A DNA stretch of 64,000 nucleotides from Xylaria sp. FL1777 (GCA_022578965.1 MU400507.1:248001-312000); one strand, 5' to 3'; positions 24,905 to 38,033 are shown, numbered from the stretch's first letter. Notes: generated by a model from the letters alone, not told the origin. Translations and numbers: made by a program.

Positions 24905-27033
24905 TCAAGGCTTCTTCCCCTCCCACAGCGCAACCCTGACGCCATCGCCCGGCTGGATCACGATCTCGGCCTTGAGCGTGGGTTTCCCGCCGTCGACCTC
25001 GGCCATGAAGCTCTCGACGCGCTCGAAGCGCTGGAACATGCGCGTGAGCACGTACGTGAGCTCCGTCAGCGCGAACTGCTGGCCGATGCAGATGCGCGGC
25101 CCGCCGTTGAACGGGATGTACTGCCAGGGCCGGGGCTGCCACGTGAACCAGCGGTCCGGGCAGTACTCGGCGGGGTCGGGGAACTTGTTATTGTCCGAGG
25201 CCGTCGGATACAGGTCCGCGCGCCGCTGCATCACGAGCGTCGAGTATGCGACCGGCGTGTCCTTAAGTATCGCGATGGGCTGCGTGCCGTCGGCCCCGCC
25301 GCCGCGCGGCAGCGTCGTGTCCTTGAGCGCCAGCCGCACGTTGAACGGCACCACGGGGTACAGGCGCAGCGTCTCGTTGACGACGTACTGGAGGTACTTC
25401 ATGCTCTTGAGGTCCTCGTACGTCGGCGTGCGGTCGAGCCCGACCGTCCTGATGATCTCGTCGCGCAGCTTCCGCACTACCTCCGGGTGGCGCCCGAGCT
25501 CATATATCGTGAACTGTCACACCCTGAGTTAGTCAAGGAATTTGAAGTAGCCAAAGCGGAGAAAAGATAACGAACGACTATGGGAATTCAAATCAACTTA
25601 CAGATAGCGTCGCGGCGGTTGTGTCGCGGCCGGCTAATAGAACTGCTACCAGCTGGTCACGCAGCACCGTACGATCACGCGTGAACTGCGCAAGCTCGTG
25701 CAAGAACGTGTAGTCGTGGTCGGACTTGGTCTTAGACGCCAGCTCCTCGCGGCTCAGTTGCAGCGCCTGGTCGATGTAGATATCACAGAGCTCGTTGACC
25801 ACCTTCAAGCCGCGGCGGAACGACGCATGTGGTACGAGGAACCGCAGCGGGCCAGCACGCGCCCTGATGCTCTGGATCCTTTGCACTTCATTGAAAGCTT
25901 CGGCAAATGGCTCGCGGGGATTCCTGCGGGTGTTGTCATCAGTTCTTCGCCGTCGTCACGATTTAGGCGTCATGCAAGAGACGCCATGGATATAGTACGC
26001 GGTGACTCACGTGAGGGATTGCACATCCTTGCCGAGCAGGAAGCTTGTCGAGACATCCAAGGTATATCGGAAGAATAACTCACTAATCTCTAGCGGTTTG
26101 CCATTCCCGGCCTCGATGTCGACGTCTTGGTAAGGACCGTTCAAGGCGCCCCCGTTCGCGATCGCCTTGAACAACGTCTCGAGATGAGCCTCGAAGGTGT
26201 GTAAGTCGCTGATGCGCTCCCTCGAGAATTGCGGTCGGAGTAGCTGCCGGCTCGCGTGCCATGTCTAATTAGTACGCTGCAGTCAGTACATTCTGCATGT
26301 GGTAAGAATTCTTCGGATCATTCCAGATTAGGAGATCCGTGACTCTAAGACATTTTTAAACGGGGTTAAAAGGCTCCAGTTACTAACATGGCCATCTGTG
26401 ACAAAGATGCTATCACCCAGGAACTCCTTCCATTCACGGTGGAAGGGCTCGCCCTTTCCGTAGTCAGAGAATTGTGTAGCAAGGATGGCCTTGATGTTTT
26501 CAGGGTCTGCCGTGAAAATAATACGGCGTCCCACTATAACGTCAGAGTCAGCTACTCGCGGCCTGAGAAGGTATCGGCGGGAAGCTCCTAAGACGTGGCA
26601 GCGGTCTGAAATAAAGCCCTTATACTCTAGAAGCTGCCAGAAAAAGAGAAATTGTCCAGGGGATTTGCTTACGCAGCCGGCCTTCCACGTTGTAGTTGGA
26701 AGAAGGTTTCAACATTTCCTCGAAAGTTTCCATGTTCTTATATTTCATCGTAGATTCTACCTGTTTGGATACGACATCCAGACCTAAAAAAGCTCTCTCG
26801 TTAGATACGCTCATGGTTCTCACCCTCAGCGAGAAAATGCCTCTATTTGCCTCATATTTCTACTTACCAAATGGAAGCCGGCTCACAAGTCTGGGAGCCC
26901 GAGCTCCAAGCCTTCTGAGCCGAATCGACTCATCGATCTTCAGGTAGATTCTCCATAGCGTGAAAACTACGGCCAGTGATAGAAGAACGGACTTGGCCGA
27001 GGCACGTTCTAGTATTTGCTCAACCAAACCCAT
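24905..27033 (-). CDS. Cytochrome P450, CYP52-like (alkane/fatty-acid hydroxylase type)
   Basis: Six exons on the minus strand: 27033-26868, 26783-26673, 26533-26388, 26264-26011, 25923-25602 and 25513-24905; 535 aa. Introns are 84, 139, 123, 87 and 88 nt and every join keeps frame. A membrane anchor lies near residues 16-31 (VLLSLAVVFTLWRIYL). The I-helix oxygen-binding motif AGRDTT is at 323-328, ExxR at 380-383 (ETLR) and the heme loop FNGGPRICIG at 468-477 with C475 as iron ligand. FTADPENIKAILATQF and the heme-loop FNGGPRICIGQQFA are characteristic of CYP52-type P450s, which hydroxylate alkanes and the omega end of fatty acids in the endoplasmic reticulum. CYP53/CYP63-like relatives are less likely. 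The substrate is inferred from family only. Confidence 0.9.
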
Positions 27034-28795
27034 ACTGAAAGGACACTGCGGTCTCAGTTTTCAGGGGGTTATCAGGGGCTGAATTATATCGATCGATTAG
27101 GGGCTTATATTACAATTATAATATAATAGCACAGAGTTTGAAATATCGAGGAACCGTGTTCGTTATCCTTGGTTGTCTGCGCCGATGTCCCCAATGGAGC
27201 TAGCACATAGATAAGCTCATTCTCCTCGCTTATTCTTCTGCGGCTTGTTTGTAAGTAAGGTTTCGAGGTATACACGACACAAGTAGGAGATATAGTCCAA
27301 CGAAGCGGCGTCTTTGCCCACTTAAATGGGATGTCATTGCTCCGAGAGTGTCGTCACATAGATTCGGGATCCGCGGGGCTAAGTAACAAAGAGTCCCAAT
27401 ATAGTACAGCAGGGTATCCCGAAAGAGGGAGAACACGTGAAATTCAAACCGTGATTAGTGTAAGGGCTAGGCAAAGCTGAGTCGCACTGAGATGGTGGTT
27501 AAAGACCCGTTCGTGTCGTGCAAAGTATACAAACGACAAGGGACAGAGAGTGTGTAATCAAGGGATCATACACATCCTCGCCATTTTATTCATTTACCTA
27601 TGTCTCTTCTCTCTACCATCTTCTTCACGTTGGGTATATCTGGTCTAATGGACTCCTAGTTTCCAGTCTGTATGGCTGGGCATAGCATTTGTGTAAGATT
27701 TTATACGCAGGAAATGTCCCAGAATAGTTCAACGGCTTAATAAACGGATTGACTAAACGGTTCCGTCCTATATGAGTAATGCCCGCGTAAGAATTAAATC
27801 CCATTCATAGCTATCTCCTTTGCCATACTACTGTATGTAGGCTGACTCAAGTATATTTAAGCTTAAGTAGACTAAAGCTTGGATCCTAGCAATGCGGGGG
27901 ATTTAAACACTTTGGCGTTGCAAAAGCGGGTTTATTCTGTCCTTGGCCTTTTATCTAATATTCCACCATACTTAGATAGAGCACGTTTCTAATACATGTC
28001 GGTACTTGTTTCCATGTGATCTCTTAATATATTTAAGGATATCTGCTGATAATGAGTGACTGTTTAAGTGCCTAACTCATTTATATGTTGCAGGTTTTAT
28101 TATTTTTTTTTTTTTCATACGGTGTTTTTACGGTAAGCCGGTTCAGCAACCCATTGGCATAGTACCATATATTGTGCCGAGGTGATGTTCTCACAGTAGG
28201 GCGAGGAGGGTGTGTAGATGCTGGCAGATCGTCTTAGAAAGAAGCCAATTGCTCGCAAACCAGGACAAAGAAAGGAAACGAGCTCGCGTTGTTGAAAACG
28301 CAATGCAATGAATCCTACGCCAAGTCTGTTTGTGCCGAGGCAAGTGAGAGGTGTAGTGCGGGGGTTGTTTAGTGAGTCTCTTTGGTTGGTTCAATCTTCG
28401 GCTCCCCCCAAAATAAGTCGGCCGCCAAAGAGAGACAAGATACATTAGCTACTCAATTATTGCCAATTATCGAAGCAAGATATACTAGGGAATGCGCACG
28501 GTCAATTTAGCTGTGGGTGATTGGCCTTATTAGCATCGGTCACGGTGCAATTCAATAGACCGACGGACGAAATCATACAACATGTTCTTTCAGGACGATC
28601 ATGGGATAACCCCATCACGAGGGGGAGATAAGATAAAGTAGATTAGTACCTGCTCAGAACATCCTACAGATTCTAAAAACGACTTTCACAGTTTGAATGG
28701 GAGATATTTTGACGAATTTATTTCATGAATAGCAGGTGGTATGTACACTATACTCTATACATTAACATCCAAGTGCTTTTGATATGGTCCACCAT
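27034..28795. other. Long intergenic region, P450 promoter side
   Basis: 1.76 kb between two minus-strand genes, A+T-rich in places (27080-27130, 27840-28100). It contains a run of 13 T at 28103-28115. Short frames on both strands near 28115-28445 have no family likeness. The right end should hold the GH20 3' untranslated region. Confidence 0.5.
28103..28115. repeat. Poly(T) tract, 13 bases
   Basis: Uninterrupted run of 13 T in intergenic DNA. Confidence 0.9.
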
Positions 28796-30676
28796 TTACT
28801 GGTACTGGCAGGCGGTTGCGTTCAACCCCTGTGTACAGAATGGCATGTGTACGGTGCCAGATTTAATACCCCTAGCAATCAAACGCTCGCGGAATGTAGC
28901 CAAACGCGGTGCCGCCTCGAGCTGCGTGCGGCCCTTAGGCGAGGACCAAAGAACCTCACCCGCGGCACTGGCTCGGGGCCATAGGATGTCGTCGATGGTA
29001 GCATCATCAATAGACTCACTCCAGGCAGCGAGCTCACCACCAAGGACAAGCTTAGCCTGCGCGGCGGTCAGGTTGGCACGGGGGTCGTACGAGTAGACTA
29101 AGCGCCAATTCTTGTAGGGCGAGCACCAGTCTGGGAAAGGGTAGTAGGTCGCGATTTGCTCCTGGTCGAAGTTCAGCCATTGACCACGGCCGCAATCGAG
29201 GTACTGTACTCTGTCAGCTTATTGCATTCTCCTATCTCTAATTCGTTGAAGACTTACCCAGTAGTTGTAGTTGCTGCTGATAACCTTGTGACCCTGGGCG
29301 GTGAGCGAAGCAATTGCCTCATCTCCGAGCCAGGACTGGATGACGACGTCTTTGCCAACTGTTACGTTGTAGCTCGCGGGAATTTCCTCCCAAACCATTG
29401 GAACGAGGCCGGCCTTTCGTACTCGCGCGTGGTGCTTGTCGATAAATTTCTGCAAAAGCGGTACAATAACGGCCGAGTCGTTGGTACCGACGCTAGGATC
29501 GAGAGTGTACATGTTGAAATTGACCTCGTCGCCACCGGTATGGAAATACGAAGAGTATGGGGAGACTCGTGGTAGGAGATCGCTCATCAGCTTGTCCAGA
29601 AAGGGATCAACTTTCGGCTCGTTGAGCCGAATCTGACCGCAAGGTGGTTCGGCGCAATAGATGGACCAAGGTTCGGAGTCCCAGCCAGCAATAAGCTCCG
29701 GATGTGAGAGAGCAGCAATTCCGAAGTGACCGGGAGTATCAATCTCAATGATTGGCTCAATTCCGCGATTGATTGCGTACTGTTGAATCGTAACTAGGTC
29801 GCTTGGGCTGTAAGTCTTGCCTTGAGCATATGCGCCTTTCCCGTGAAGCTCTGGCAAAGCTGGGATTTCCAATGGCCAGGACTGGGAGTCGGTCGCATGA
29901 ATGTGAATGCGGTTCATCTTATTGTACGCCATGGCGTCGATGGTGCGCAGAATGGAATCTATAGGGAAGAAGCTTCGAGAGACATCAAACAAAACCCCAC
30001 GATGGTCATATTCGGGCTTGTCGGTAATACTGACTGGAGCGGACTGCGTGTAGAAAAATGAGCCTTTCGAATGCTGGAAGAACAACTGGGAGAACGACTC
30101 CAACGCTCGAAGAACACCTGTCGAAGAGACTGCGGCAATGGAAGCTTTCCCATTTTTGTCCACATTCAAGGTGTACGATTCATCAACCTCACCAGCTAGA
30201 GGCTTGAATGTCTTGGAAGTATCAGTACTGTTCTGGGTGATGTCGAGATGGGTGATGTAAGTCTTGGATTTGGCCAGGTTTGGCTCAGTCGCCTCAAGCT
30301 CCATGCGATTATATAGCATCCATGGCACAAAGTTGTTGTGCACGATGTTATTCATGGCCCGGCCTACACCTCCCTTGACAATGTCACTGCTGGAAAACTT
30401 GGAACCTTTCGGCTCATAACCGTAGGACCAAGGAAGCTAATTCGCGAGATGTCATGGTAAGCAACTGATAATCACTAGGGATCGGAGAATCTCCGCAGGA
30501 GCTGAACATACGTTCTTTCCATTGTATGTGACGGAGAGGGCAGATCCAATCCATAACGTCGACTCTCCGGTGCTTATCGACGACGGAGCAGGCCATATAG
30601 CCAGCACAGGCGTCGAGGCAAGAAGCCAAAGCGAGAGAAGCATGCTGAAGGTGCCACGGCAATCGAGTAACACCAT
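28796..30676 (-). CDS. Secreted beta-N-acetylhexosaminidase, GH20
   Basis: Three exons on the minus strand, 30676-30512, 30436-29258 and 29203-28796, give 583 aa; introns are 75 and 54 nt, phase 0. Residues 1-26 form a signal peptide (hydrophobic MLLSLWLLASTPVLA). The N-terminal GH20b domain covers about residues 27-180 and the catalytic barrel starts near DHRGVLFDVSRSFFP. The catalytic Asp-Glu pair is D358-E359 (HTGGDEVN), and DTPGHFGIAALSHPEL is another family block. The C-terminus holds the third exon with GELAAWSESIDD and LWPRASAAGEVLWS. The enzyme removes terminal N-acetylglucosamine from chitin fragments and acts in cell-wall turnover or chitin use. The length is usual for fungal GH20 enzymes. 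Start chosen at MVLLDC; upstream in-frame codons are probably leader. Confidence 0.93.
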
Positions 30677-32935
30677 GGTGATAATCCGTCCCCTGGGCGG
30701 GGTTCTATAACATCGAGGTGAGTGAATGCAAGTGAAGGAACAGGAGCACTCGTATTCGATGCAAGAGGACCCGTGCAGCAGATAAACTACCACACTTCGA
30801 CTGACAGGTGTAAGCCGATCGGTGCTCTTTTAGAAGATGTGCTTGTCGATGTCCACTAGAGCACGAGTCTAGACCAAACGCTCAGAACCGAGTAAAGATG
30901 CAGACAGGCAGCATAGGTGCAGTAAATATGTAGCTGTCGCCGGCCTGTCGCGTGGCGATTTTATTTGACCTTGACGAAGCGCGTAAGGATTGGCTCCTAC
31001 GAAACGACGGCACGGGGCCGAAGTGGCTGCAGTAGCACCGCAACGTTACTTATTGGCTACTTGTAATCGGTACAGGTATGTAGCTAGTGCACTGGTACCG
31101 GTTGGGCCGATGGCAGGGTCTTTTGATGGAAATTCCGGTAGTTGATGCAGCCCTTGAATAAATCGGGCAGTTGACAAATAGTGGCGCTGGTATCGTGCAG
31201 TCGTTCCCAGTCGTTCTTCTGTCTGGTTAGGAGCACGAGAGTCACAGAGCGGCGTAGTCCTGCGGGTTCGCTTATGTATGTGTGTGTTATCCTGTGGACA
31301 ACCTGGAATCCTTGCTAGATAGATTCGTAGTGTAGTCTGTGAGTAGCCTCAGCCAATTATTCAAGGAAAGACTGTCTCACGAGGATGAGGCCACCTGGTG
31401 CCCAGAAAGTTTGGATGCATTTCTTTTTTGCCTTTTTTCTCCTCACCCGCTATGTGCCTACCAACCACCTCTTCACACTTCACTACTGCTACGCAGTGGT
31501 GTACGTAGTAATCTCGGAAGAGTAGCTTGATCCATGACAGTGGTTGGCTACTGCTTTTTTTGGGTTAGCAAAGAATGTATGTATCTAGAAGTGATCGTCA
31601 AAGCGTGAAATGCCCAGTTGGAGATGGAGAGGTTATCATGCTAGGGATGGTACAGATTAGGGTTTTGTGGCCTGGCAAGATTGATTGCCACTCGCACTCA
31701 AATCAAGGAGAGGGAAGAGATTACAAGTTGCTGAACATACTACATGTATGTAAGTAGTATACTGTAGGTACCGTATCAGAATCATGAACAGGCGAGGCAC
31801 ATGGAATAGGATACTGCAGTGGTCAGGTTACATTTGTGTGTTCCAAGACATGCCTAACTAGTAAGTACCTAGGTACTGATATGCATACCTAACAGTAGGT
31901 TGGTGGGTTACCTATCCAGTGCCGCACCTTAGGCAGGTAGCCGGGCGTGAAAAGGGGCGCTCTTCCCCGCACAGGCTAGCCTAGCCGCCAGCCACAGAAC
32001 AAGTACACAGAGCCCCTCGGAGCAAATATGTGCGCTAAAATATTATCCACTCCGGTACCTGCCGGATTCGGAACTTACTCACTGATAAAGGGGATATCAG
32101 GAACGTTGTATGATACCTAACATAGTGTAGTAGTATACTCAATATACTCAATATTACTTATTGTAGGTAACAGAATCCTCTAGGAGTAGTGATAGTCTTA
32201 AATATATTGCTTCAGCCTGAAGGAATGGAAATCCTGGGTTATTGTTATAGTTTAATGGACTCCTTCAATCTCTTTTGCAACAGTACAAATATCTATATCA
32301 AGTCGGCCACATTTGCCCAGCAGAAAACTTACTACACGGTTCATTCGAGGGTGAGATCATGCAAACGAAGTCATATAACTACATCACTTATCTATCCACC
32401 CTAGAATGTTGCAGCGGCTAGCTAGCTACCTGCCTACCTACCTACCTACCATGAGAGTGAGTGAGTGACGAGATACCGACCTATAAAGCAGATAACTACT
32501 GGCTAGTGTAATTGCACCCGTCCATTCCTCCGGGACTCTACAATCTAAGACTAACCAATTAGTAGTATGGTGTACGATCTTGATGCAACGTGAGCTTCCG
32601 GATATCGAGCATGCCTAGCTTACACTACGTCCTGTCCCATCTACATATAAGTACAAGCTAGGCCAGCACGTCCTAGTAACTATTCAGACTAGTGCAGGTT
32701 ACTCACGCAGCAGTTGACATCATTTGTGTACTCTGTCTTATGTAGGGAAGTCGTACAATGTTACACATGCGTCGTGTGAACCAACAAGCAAGCATGATAA
32801 GGGTATAGGTAGGTGCACGCGCAACATCGAGGGTTCGAATCCAATGCGTTCACTCTTCAGCCTAACCAGCCCTATTCCTCCGGGTTGGTCGGCCCCTATT
32901 TCTCAACACTACATACAGAAGAATTTTGCCTATGC
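30677..32935. other. Long intergenic region, GH20 promoter side
   Basis: 2.26 kb, the longest gene-free stretch outside the A+T-rich end. It holds a TACCTAGGTA palindrome (31866-31875) and a CCTA-type simple repeat (32427-32450). Frames here are short and unlike known proteins. The left part should contain the hexosaminidase promoter. Confidence 0.5.
32427..32450. repeat. (CCTA)n simple repeat
   Basis: Tetranucleotide CCTA repeated about five times with one interruption near its left end. Confidence 0.85.
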
Positions 32936-34676
32936 CTACAGCCTCTGTCCGATGTTCACATGGACGGACTTGGTCTGCGTGTACGCCGCAAGACCCGCCT
33001 CGCCGAGTTCGCGGCCGATACCACTCTGCTTGACGCCGCCAAAGGGGACCCTGAAGTCAGAGTCGTTAGACGAGTTGATCCACACCATGCCGGACTCGAT
33101 GCGTGAGGCGACGCGGTGAGCGAGCTCGATGTTCTGGCTGAAGAGCGCGGCGCCCAGGCCGTACGTGGTGTCGTTGGCCATGCGGACGGCCTCGTCCTCC
33201 GTCTTGAAGGACGCGACCACGACGAACGGCCCGAACACCTCCTCGCGGTAGATCTTCATCGTGTCCTTCACGTGGGTGAAGACGGTGGGCTCGATGAAGT
33301 ATCCCTTGCCGTTGAGCGGGCACGGCTTCCCTCCCGTCGCTAACGTGGCGCCCTCGGACTGCCCGGATTCGACGAAGCCGAGGACCCTCTCGTACTGCGC
33401 CTTCGTCACCTGCGGGCCTTGGAACGTGTCCTCCGCGAATGGGTCGCCGACTTTGCTCGTGCTCTTGATCGCCTCGCGGAACTGGGCCACGAAATTGTCG
33501 TACACGCTCTCGTGCACCAAGACGCGACTCGTCGCCGTGCAGATCTGGCCCTGGTTGCTCATGATGCCGATGTGCGCCCACTTCGCGGCCTGCTCGATAT
33601 CGGCATCCGCGAACACGAGCAGTGGTGACTTTCCGCCCGTCTCGAGGGTGATGTTCTTCATGTTGACGCTGGCCGTCTTCATGATATGCTTCCCTGTCGC
33701 CGTTGATCCCGTGAATGCGACCTTGTCAACGCCGAGGTGGCTGGCTAGCGCTTGTCCGGCTATCCTACCGTACCCGTTGACGATGTTGACTACACCGGGA
33801 GGGAAGCCGGCCTTAACGACGAGAGTTGCGAGGTGAAGGATAGACAGCGGCGTTTGTTCGGCGGGCTTGAGGACTACTGTGTTTCCGCAGGCAAGCGCAG
33901 GACCTAATTTCCACGCCGCCATCGCAAGGGGATAGTTCCACTATTCCAGGCCCGACGAACCGTCAGCTCAAAGGTACGGTTTACCCCTATACTCCAACCA
34001 ACCAGCCCTTCTAACATCTCAATAGCAACATGAAAATAAATAGGTAAGGGAAAGCCAGCTCACCGGAATAATCTGTCCACAGACCCCAATCGGCTGCCTA
34101 AGAGTATAAGCGAACTTCTGCGCTGTCGTGGGGATTGTCTGGCCGTGGATCTTGTCGGCCCAGCCGGCGTAGTAACGGATGCAGGAGATGACCTCTCCGA
34201 GATCGCCAAGTGCGTGGTTGTACGGCTTGCCATTGTCCCAGGTCTCAATTGTGGCCAGGAGCTCTTTCTCCTGCTCGGCGAGATCCGCTAGCTTGAACAG
34301 CAGCGCCCCGCGCTCCGTGGCCGGGATGTCGCGCCAGGACTCGTGGTACAGCGCGGCTCGCGCTGCTGCCACAGCCTTGTCGACATCCTCAGGCGATGCG
34401 GCTTCTACGGAACAAATTTCCTGTTCATTGCTAAGAACAATTCGTTTGTGTTAACAGCGTGACCATAAGCTACCAGGAGCTGTGAAAAAGTGTAGGCGAT
34501 CTACCAACGATGCAAGCAGCAGTAGGAACTCGGCAGATGGTGACTTACGCAGGGTTGATAGTTGTAATCTTCTCACCCCCGCTCGCCTTCACAAACTCAT
34601 TATTGATGAAGAGGCCGGTAGACAAGGTGAATTTCTTGCCATTCGGGGCTGTGAGGTCGATTTTGAGATCTGCCAT
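32936..34676 (-). CDS. Aldehyde dehydrogenase (NAD(P)+), class 1/2 type
   Basis: Three exons on the minus strand, 34676-34549, 34430-34064 and 33940-32936, give 499 aa; introns are 118 and 123 nt. The start MADLKIDLTAPNGKKF is the first ATG. Conserved blocks appear in order: the WNYPLAMAAWKLGPALACGN stretch across the second junction, the nucleotide-binding VAFTGSTATGKHIM, the general base E265 (LETGGKSP), the catalytic nucleophile C299 (NQGQICTATSR) and EEVFGPFVVV. The length is that of cytosolic tetrameric ALDHs. It oxidises aldehydes such as acetaldehyde to acids; no targeting signal is evident. Together with the nearby P450 it could in theory handle oxidised alkanes, but the two are separated by a GH20 gene and the link is weak. 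Confidence 0.93.
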
Positions 34677-35830
34677 ATTGCACACGGGTCGCACGAATGT
34701 ATTCCTATGAGAACTACTGTTGATGATGAAGGCACGATGTAGCCTTATAAGAGGGGTTGGGAGAACGAGGAGCAGTGAACATGACCTCATGCCAACAACA
34801 ACGTCCTACCCATGCCACCTACGATAACCGACGAAAATGACAGGAGCTCAGCGTAGCAGTCGAGCAAGCATAATTGCCATATGTCATGTGTCACCACACC
34901 CAGGTTACGCGTTGCGAATCGGAACCCAGAAATCAAAACTAGGAGCGCGGCGTTTTCGAGAATGCTTTCCCCGCATCGGCGATACGGGGTGAGGGGCACT
35001 ATAAGTCGCTACATTCGCATACACTTTCTCGATGGAGATACGGGGAGATAGATAATCAGATAGATACGGCCGTAGCAATCGGAGGCTTGAGGTGAAAGTA
35101 AGCTGCATGAGGTAAGGAGATGGTTACAACCGGGTCCTAGGTGGGTGAGATATGTAATCTCGGCGTTAGGACCTAGTAATTACCTATGTAATACATAGCT
35201 GTCTACCAGTAAAGGACAGAACTGATATGTACAGGTAAAACGGTAAAACGGTAAAACACCTTATCGTAAGTCTGTACCATCTAATACCAGTCTAAGGTGA
35301 AGTGCATATTTTCTCAGGTGTCTCGCCGAGGATGTATTACTTACTCCACAGCTCAATAGTCAGCGATATCGGCGACGTTACATCAATCTGACACTAGGGG
35401 CGGCTTAGATAGATGGATATCATCTCCCTTTACACATATCCAACGCAAAAGCCAATGATATGAGATCATATGATTCCAAACCTATGCGTATGTAGATAGC
35501 CCTATGTGTCTACCGACCAGTTTATGATTTCGGACACCAATAACATGCCCAGACGAACCAGCCACATATCCCCTGCTCAAACATAGCTATGTGGGCTCCA
35601 AAACATCAAGCCTCGCCATATGCGTATAGTACGGACTAGTGCCTGATATGCCGTTAATTACACTCGTGGATTAACGGTATCGTCTTCTCCTTCATACCAT
35701 ACCTCGGCAGTAATTTGTGAACCGAAATAGTTCACCGAGGATGACTAACCGTGATCGCCACTTAACAAACACGTAGAAGAATTTCAGCCCCCAAAAATGC
35801 TCTCCTCTAAGATCCTTACCATTTTTTGTT
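34677..35830. other. Intergenic region, ALDH promoter side
   Basis: 1.15 kb between two minus-strand genes. It contains a short tandem repeat at 35234-35257 and no gene. Confidence 0.5.
35234..35257. repeat. Three tandem copies of GGTAAAAC
   Basis: Three exact 8-bp units in a row in intergenic DNA. Confidence 0.9.
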
Positions 35831-38033
35831 TTAAATCCCAAAGCAGGCCCTAACGGCCTCCCCGAGTCTCTGGATGGCAGCGTCCATGTCAGCCTGGGGG
35901 GAAGCCGCGAAGGTAGTGCGGAAGAAGAGACCAGTAGGCTCGACGTCCCTCTCGGCGCTGAACCAGGATCCGCGGCACGCGAGGACGCCGCGCTCGATAC
36001 ACGTGTTGAAGATTTCCTCCTCGATCTCAAGGATCGTCTTTTGTCCCACGTGCGGATGGCGAGTGTGATCTATGTGTAGCCAGTGCTTTGAATTCCACTC
36101 GTTAGAAGAGGGTTTTGAGTATACGATAGCCAAGTTGTGAGAGACCAAATAGATACTGAAAACTAAAGGGGGGGTTGAAGGAGGGGAATACTCACAAACA
36201 TGCCTGCGACTGGCGGAGTCCAGCTCACTACGTCCTTGGGTAAATGCTGCTCGCACGCGTCGAGCAGCGCATCTCTCCGCCGTGTGTACTCGCTCCTTAT
36301 ATGCATTAGCCACCGCAGATATCCCTCGTGGCCCCACGTCTCATCTAGCATTTTATATATCACGACTTGAGATAGCCCAGCCGGGCCCTGGGACGCGGAT
36401 TCCTGGAGGCGGATGAAGCGCTCGATGATTTGTTCGCTCCCCGTGACCCAGCCCATCCGCGAACCCGGTATAACAACTTTGCTAAAAGAATCCATGCGGA
36501 GTACGCGCCCGTCGACGTCAATGCTCAGCATGGTCGGGATCAGAGATTTCAAGAAATCCTCGGTACTTTGATTCAATGAAACATCAACAACGCCGGGCTT
36601 GGCGGTTGAGCTCTCTTTGTTGTACGGCGGCATCTGCAGAAAGTAGTAGGGCTCGTCCTCGAAAATGAATACGTCGTGCTTGCTGCATACATCGTAGACA
36701 TCCTGGCGTCTCTGCGCTCCCATCGTCGCGCCGGTCGGGTTCTGGCCAGAGGGCACCGTGTAGAGCACCGTAGGCTTCTTCGCGCCCCTAACATTTTCGT
36801 CCCAATTACTTAGAATCTCATCTAAGCTACTAGGCAGAAGACCCTGTTCATCTATACGCACACCGAAGACTTTGATACCCAATGGGTGAATAGTCTCTAG
36901 GGCCGTTGAAAAACTATACTCCTCTGTAAGGACGGAGTCGCGCCGGTTGCGGTCGCAGAATATGCGCAATGCGGAATCTAGTGCGCCCGTGCTACCAATG
37001 GACAACGCGCATCGCCAGTCGGCGTAAGGAGGATGGGAAATAAGTTCCGTGTGTTCAGTCACCCAGCGCAATACCTGCGCTGATCCAGTAGACTGGCCGT
37101 AATTGAGGGCAACGGAAAGATCGAAGACACCGTCTTTATCCCTAATATCATATTTACCAATGGTGGCCACACTCTCCGGCGTCTCGGTAGAAGCTTTGTC
37201 GAAGAGTGGTGGATGTGGCACCTGCACTACACGTAAAGAGGCATCATTAGCGCACATACGTACTAATAATCTGTTTTGAATAGATGTCACAAATCTTGTA
37301 TTGATATCACATTCTTGTGTTCCTCGGTCGAGGGAGATAGAAGACGGACAAAACACATATACTTACAGCTTATAGACTCAATGGGAAAATTATCTGACGA
37401 CGGCAGCCCACCACCTAGTGACAACATGCCGGGTTTCTTGAGAAACCTGGCTGCCTGCTTCAAAGCACAAGGTTGCCGTGCAATGGCGTCGGGAGTCAGA
37501 AGATCTTGGATGATATCAGCAGTGTGCCCACCCCAAGTCATATTAGAACTAACTTACGATCCCATCGCCTCGCTTTCGGTTGGTTATATGCGTGCTACGC
37601 GAATGAAAATATGTCAGTCATGTAAAGAAAACGCCCTCTATGTAGTATTTTCGCACGTGACACCATCGACCTGCTCCAACGACTTATACAGACATATCTT
37701 TCTCACACTCTAAACCAAACAATATATAGTTAGATTTAGACCCCCTGCCTGCAGCACTTGCTCGAGCCCACTGTCTCATCCCGGATTTCGAAACTCCGGC
37801 CCCGACCTCATCAATCAGGGAAAAGACACACATACCGGGCTCTTAAACATGTCACTATCTGAATGCGCCGCGATACCGGCGACCAGCTTGCCGGCTTTGG
37901 CCCTGCGCGCCGCGATGCCGGCTAACGTAAGCGGTTCCGCGGTATTCTGCTCGGCCGGGGGAATATCAAGTCGAGTTGTGGCAGGCAGCGACGCCACCGC
38001 TCCATTGACGATAGCGCCATTCGTCGTCGCCAT
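35831..38033 (-). CDS. Aro8-type aromatic/2-aminoadipate aminotransferase
   Basis: Five exons on the minus strand, 38033-37836, 37594-37558, 37504-37367, 37226-36196 and 36085-35831, give 552 aa; introns are 241, 53, 140 and 110 nt. Exon 2 is only 37 nt and encodes HAYNQPKARRWD, which joins FKSP to HLLTPDA exactly as in Aro8-like proteins. PLP-fold motifs: LSLGGGLPSSDNFP, NPTG at 287-290, DEPYYF from D315, and SFSKVVIPGSRMGWV with the PLP lysine at K374. These fold-type I enzymes transfer amino groups in aromatic amino acid, kynurenine and lysine (2-aminoadipate) metabolism. The last acceptor could also be 12 bases upstream (exon 5 from 36097), adding WNSK; I prefer the one giving GMFHWLHID. 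The substrate range is not fixed by sequence. Confidence 0.88.

Noticed and set aside
32832..32842. GGTTCGAATCC, like a tRNA B box / T-loop
   Set aside because: The flanking bases do not form a five-pair T stem (only two good pairs), and no acceptor, D or anticodon arms can be drawn around it.
33066..33581. 171-codon frame inside the ALDH gene
   Set aside because: A G+C-driven shadow; the overlapping frame carries the ALDH catalytic residues.
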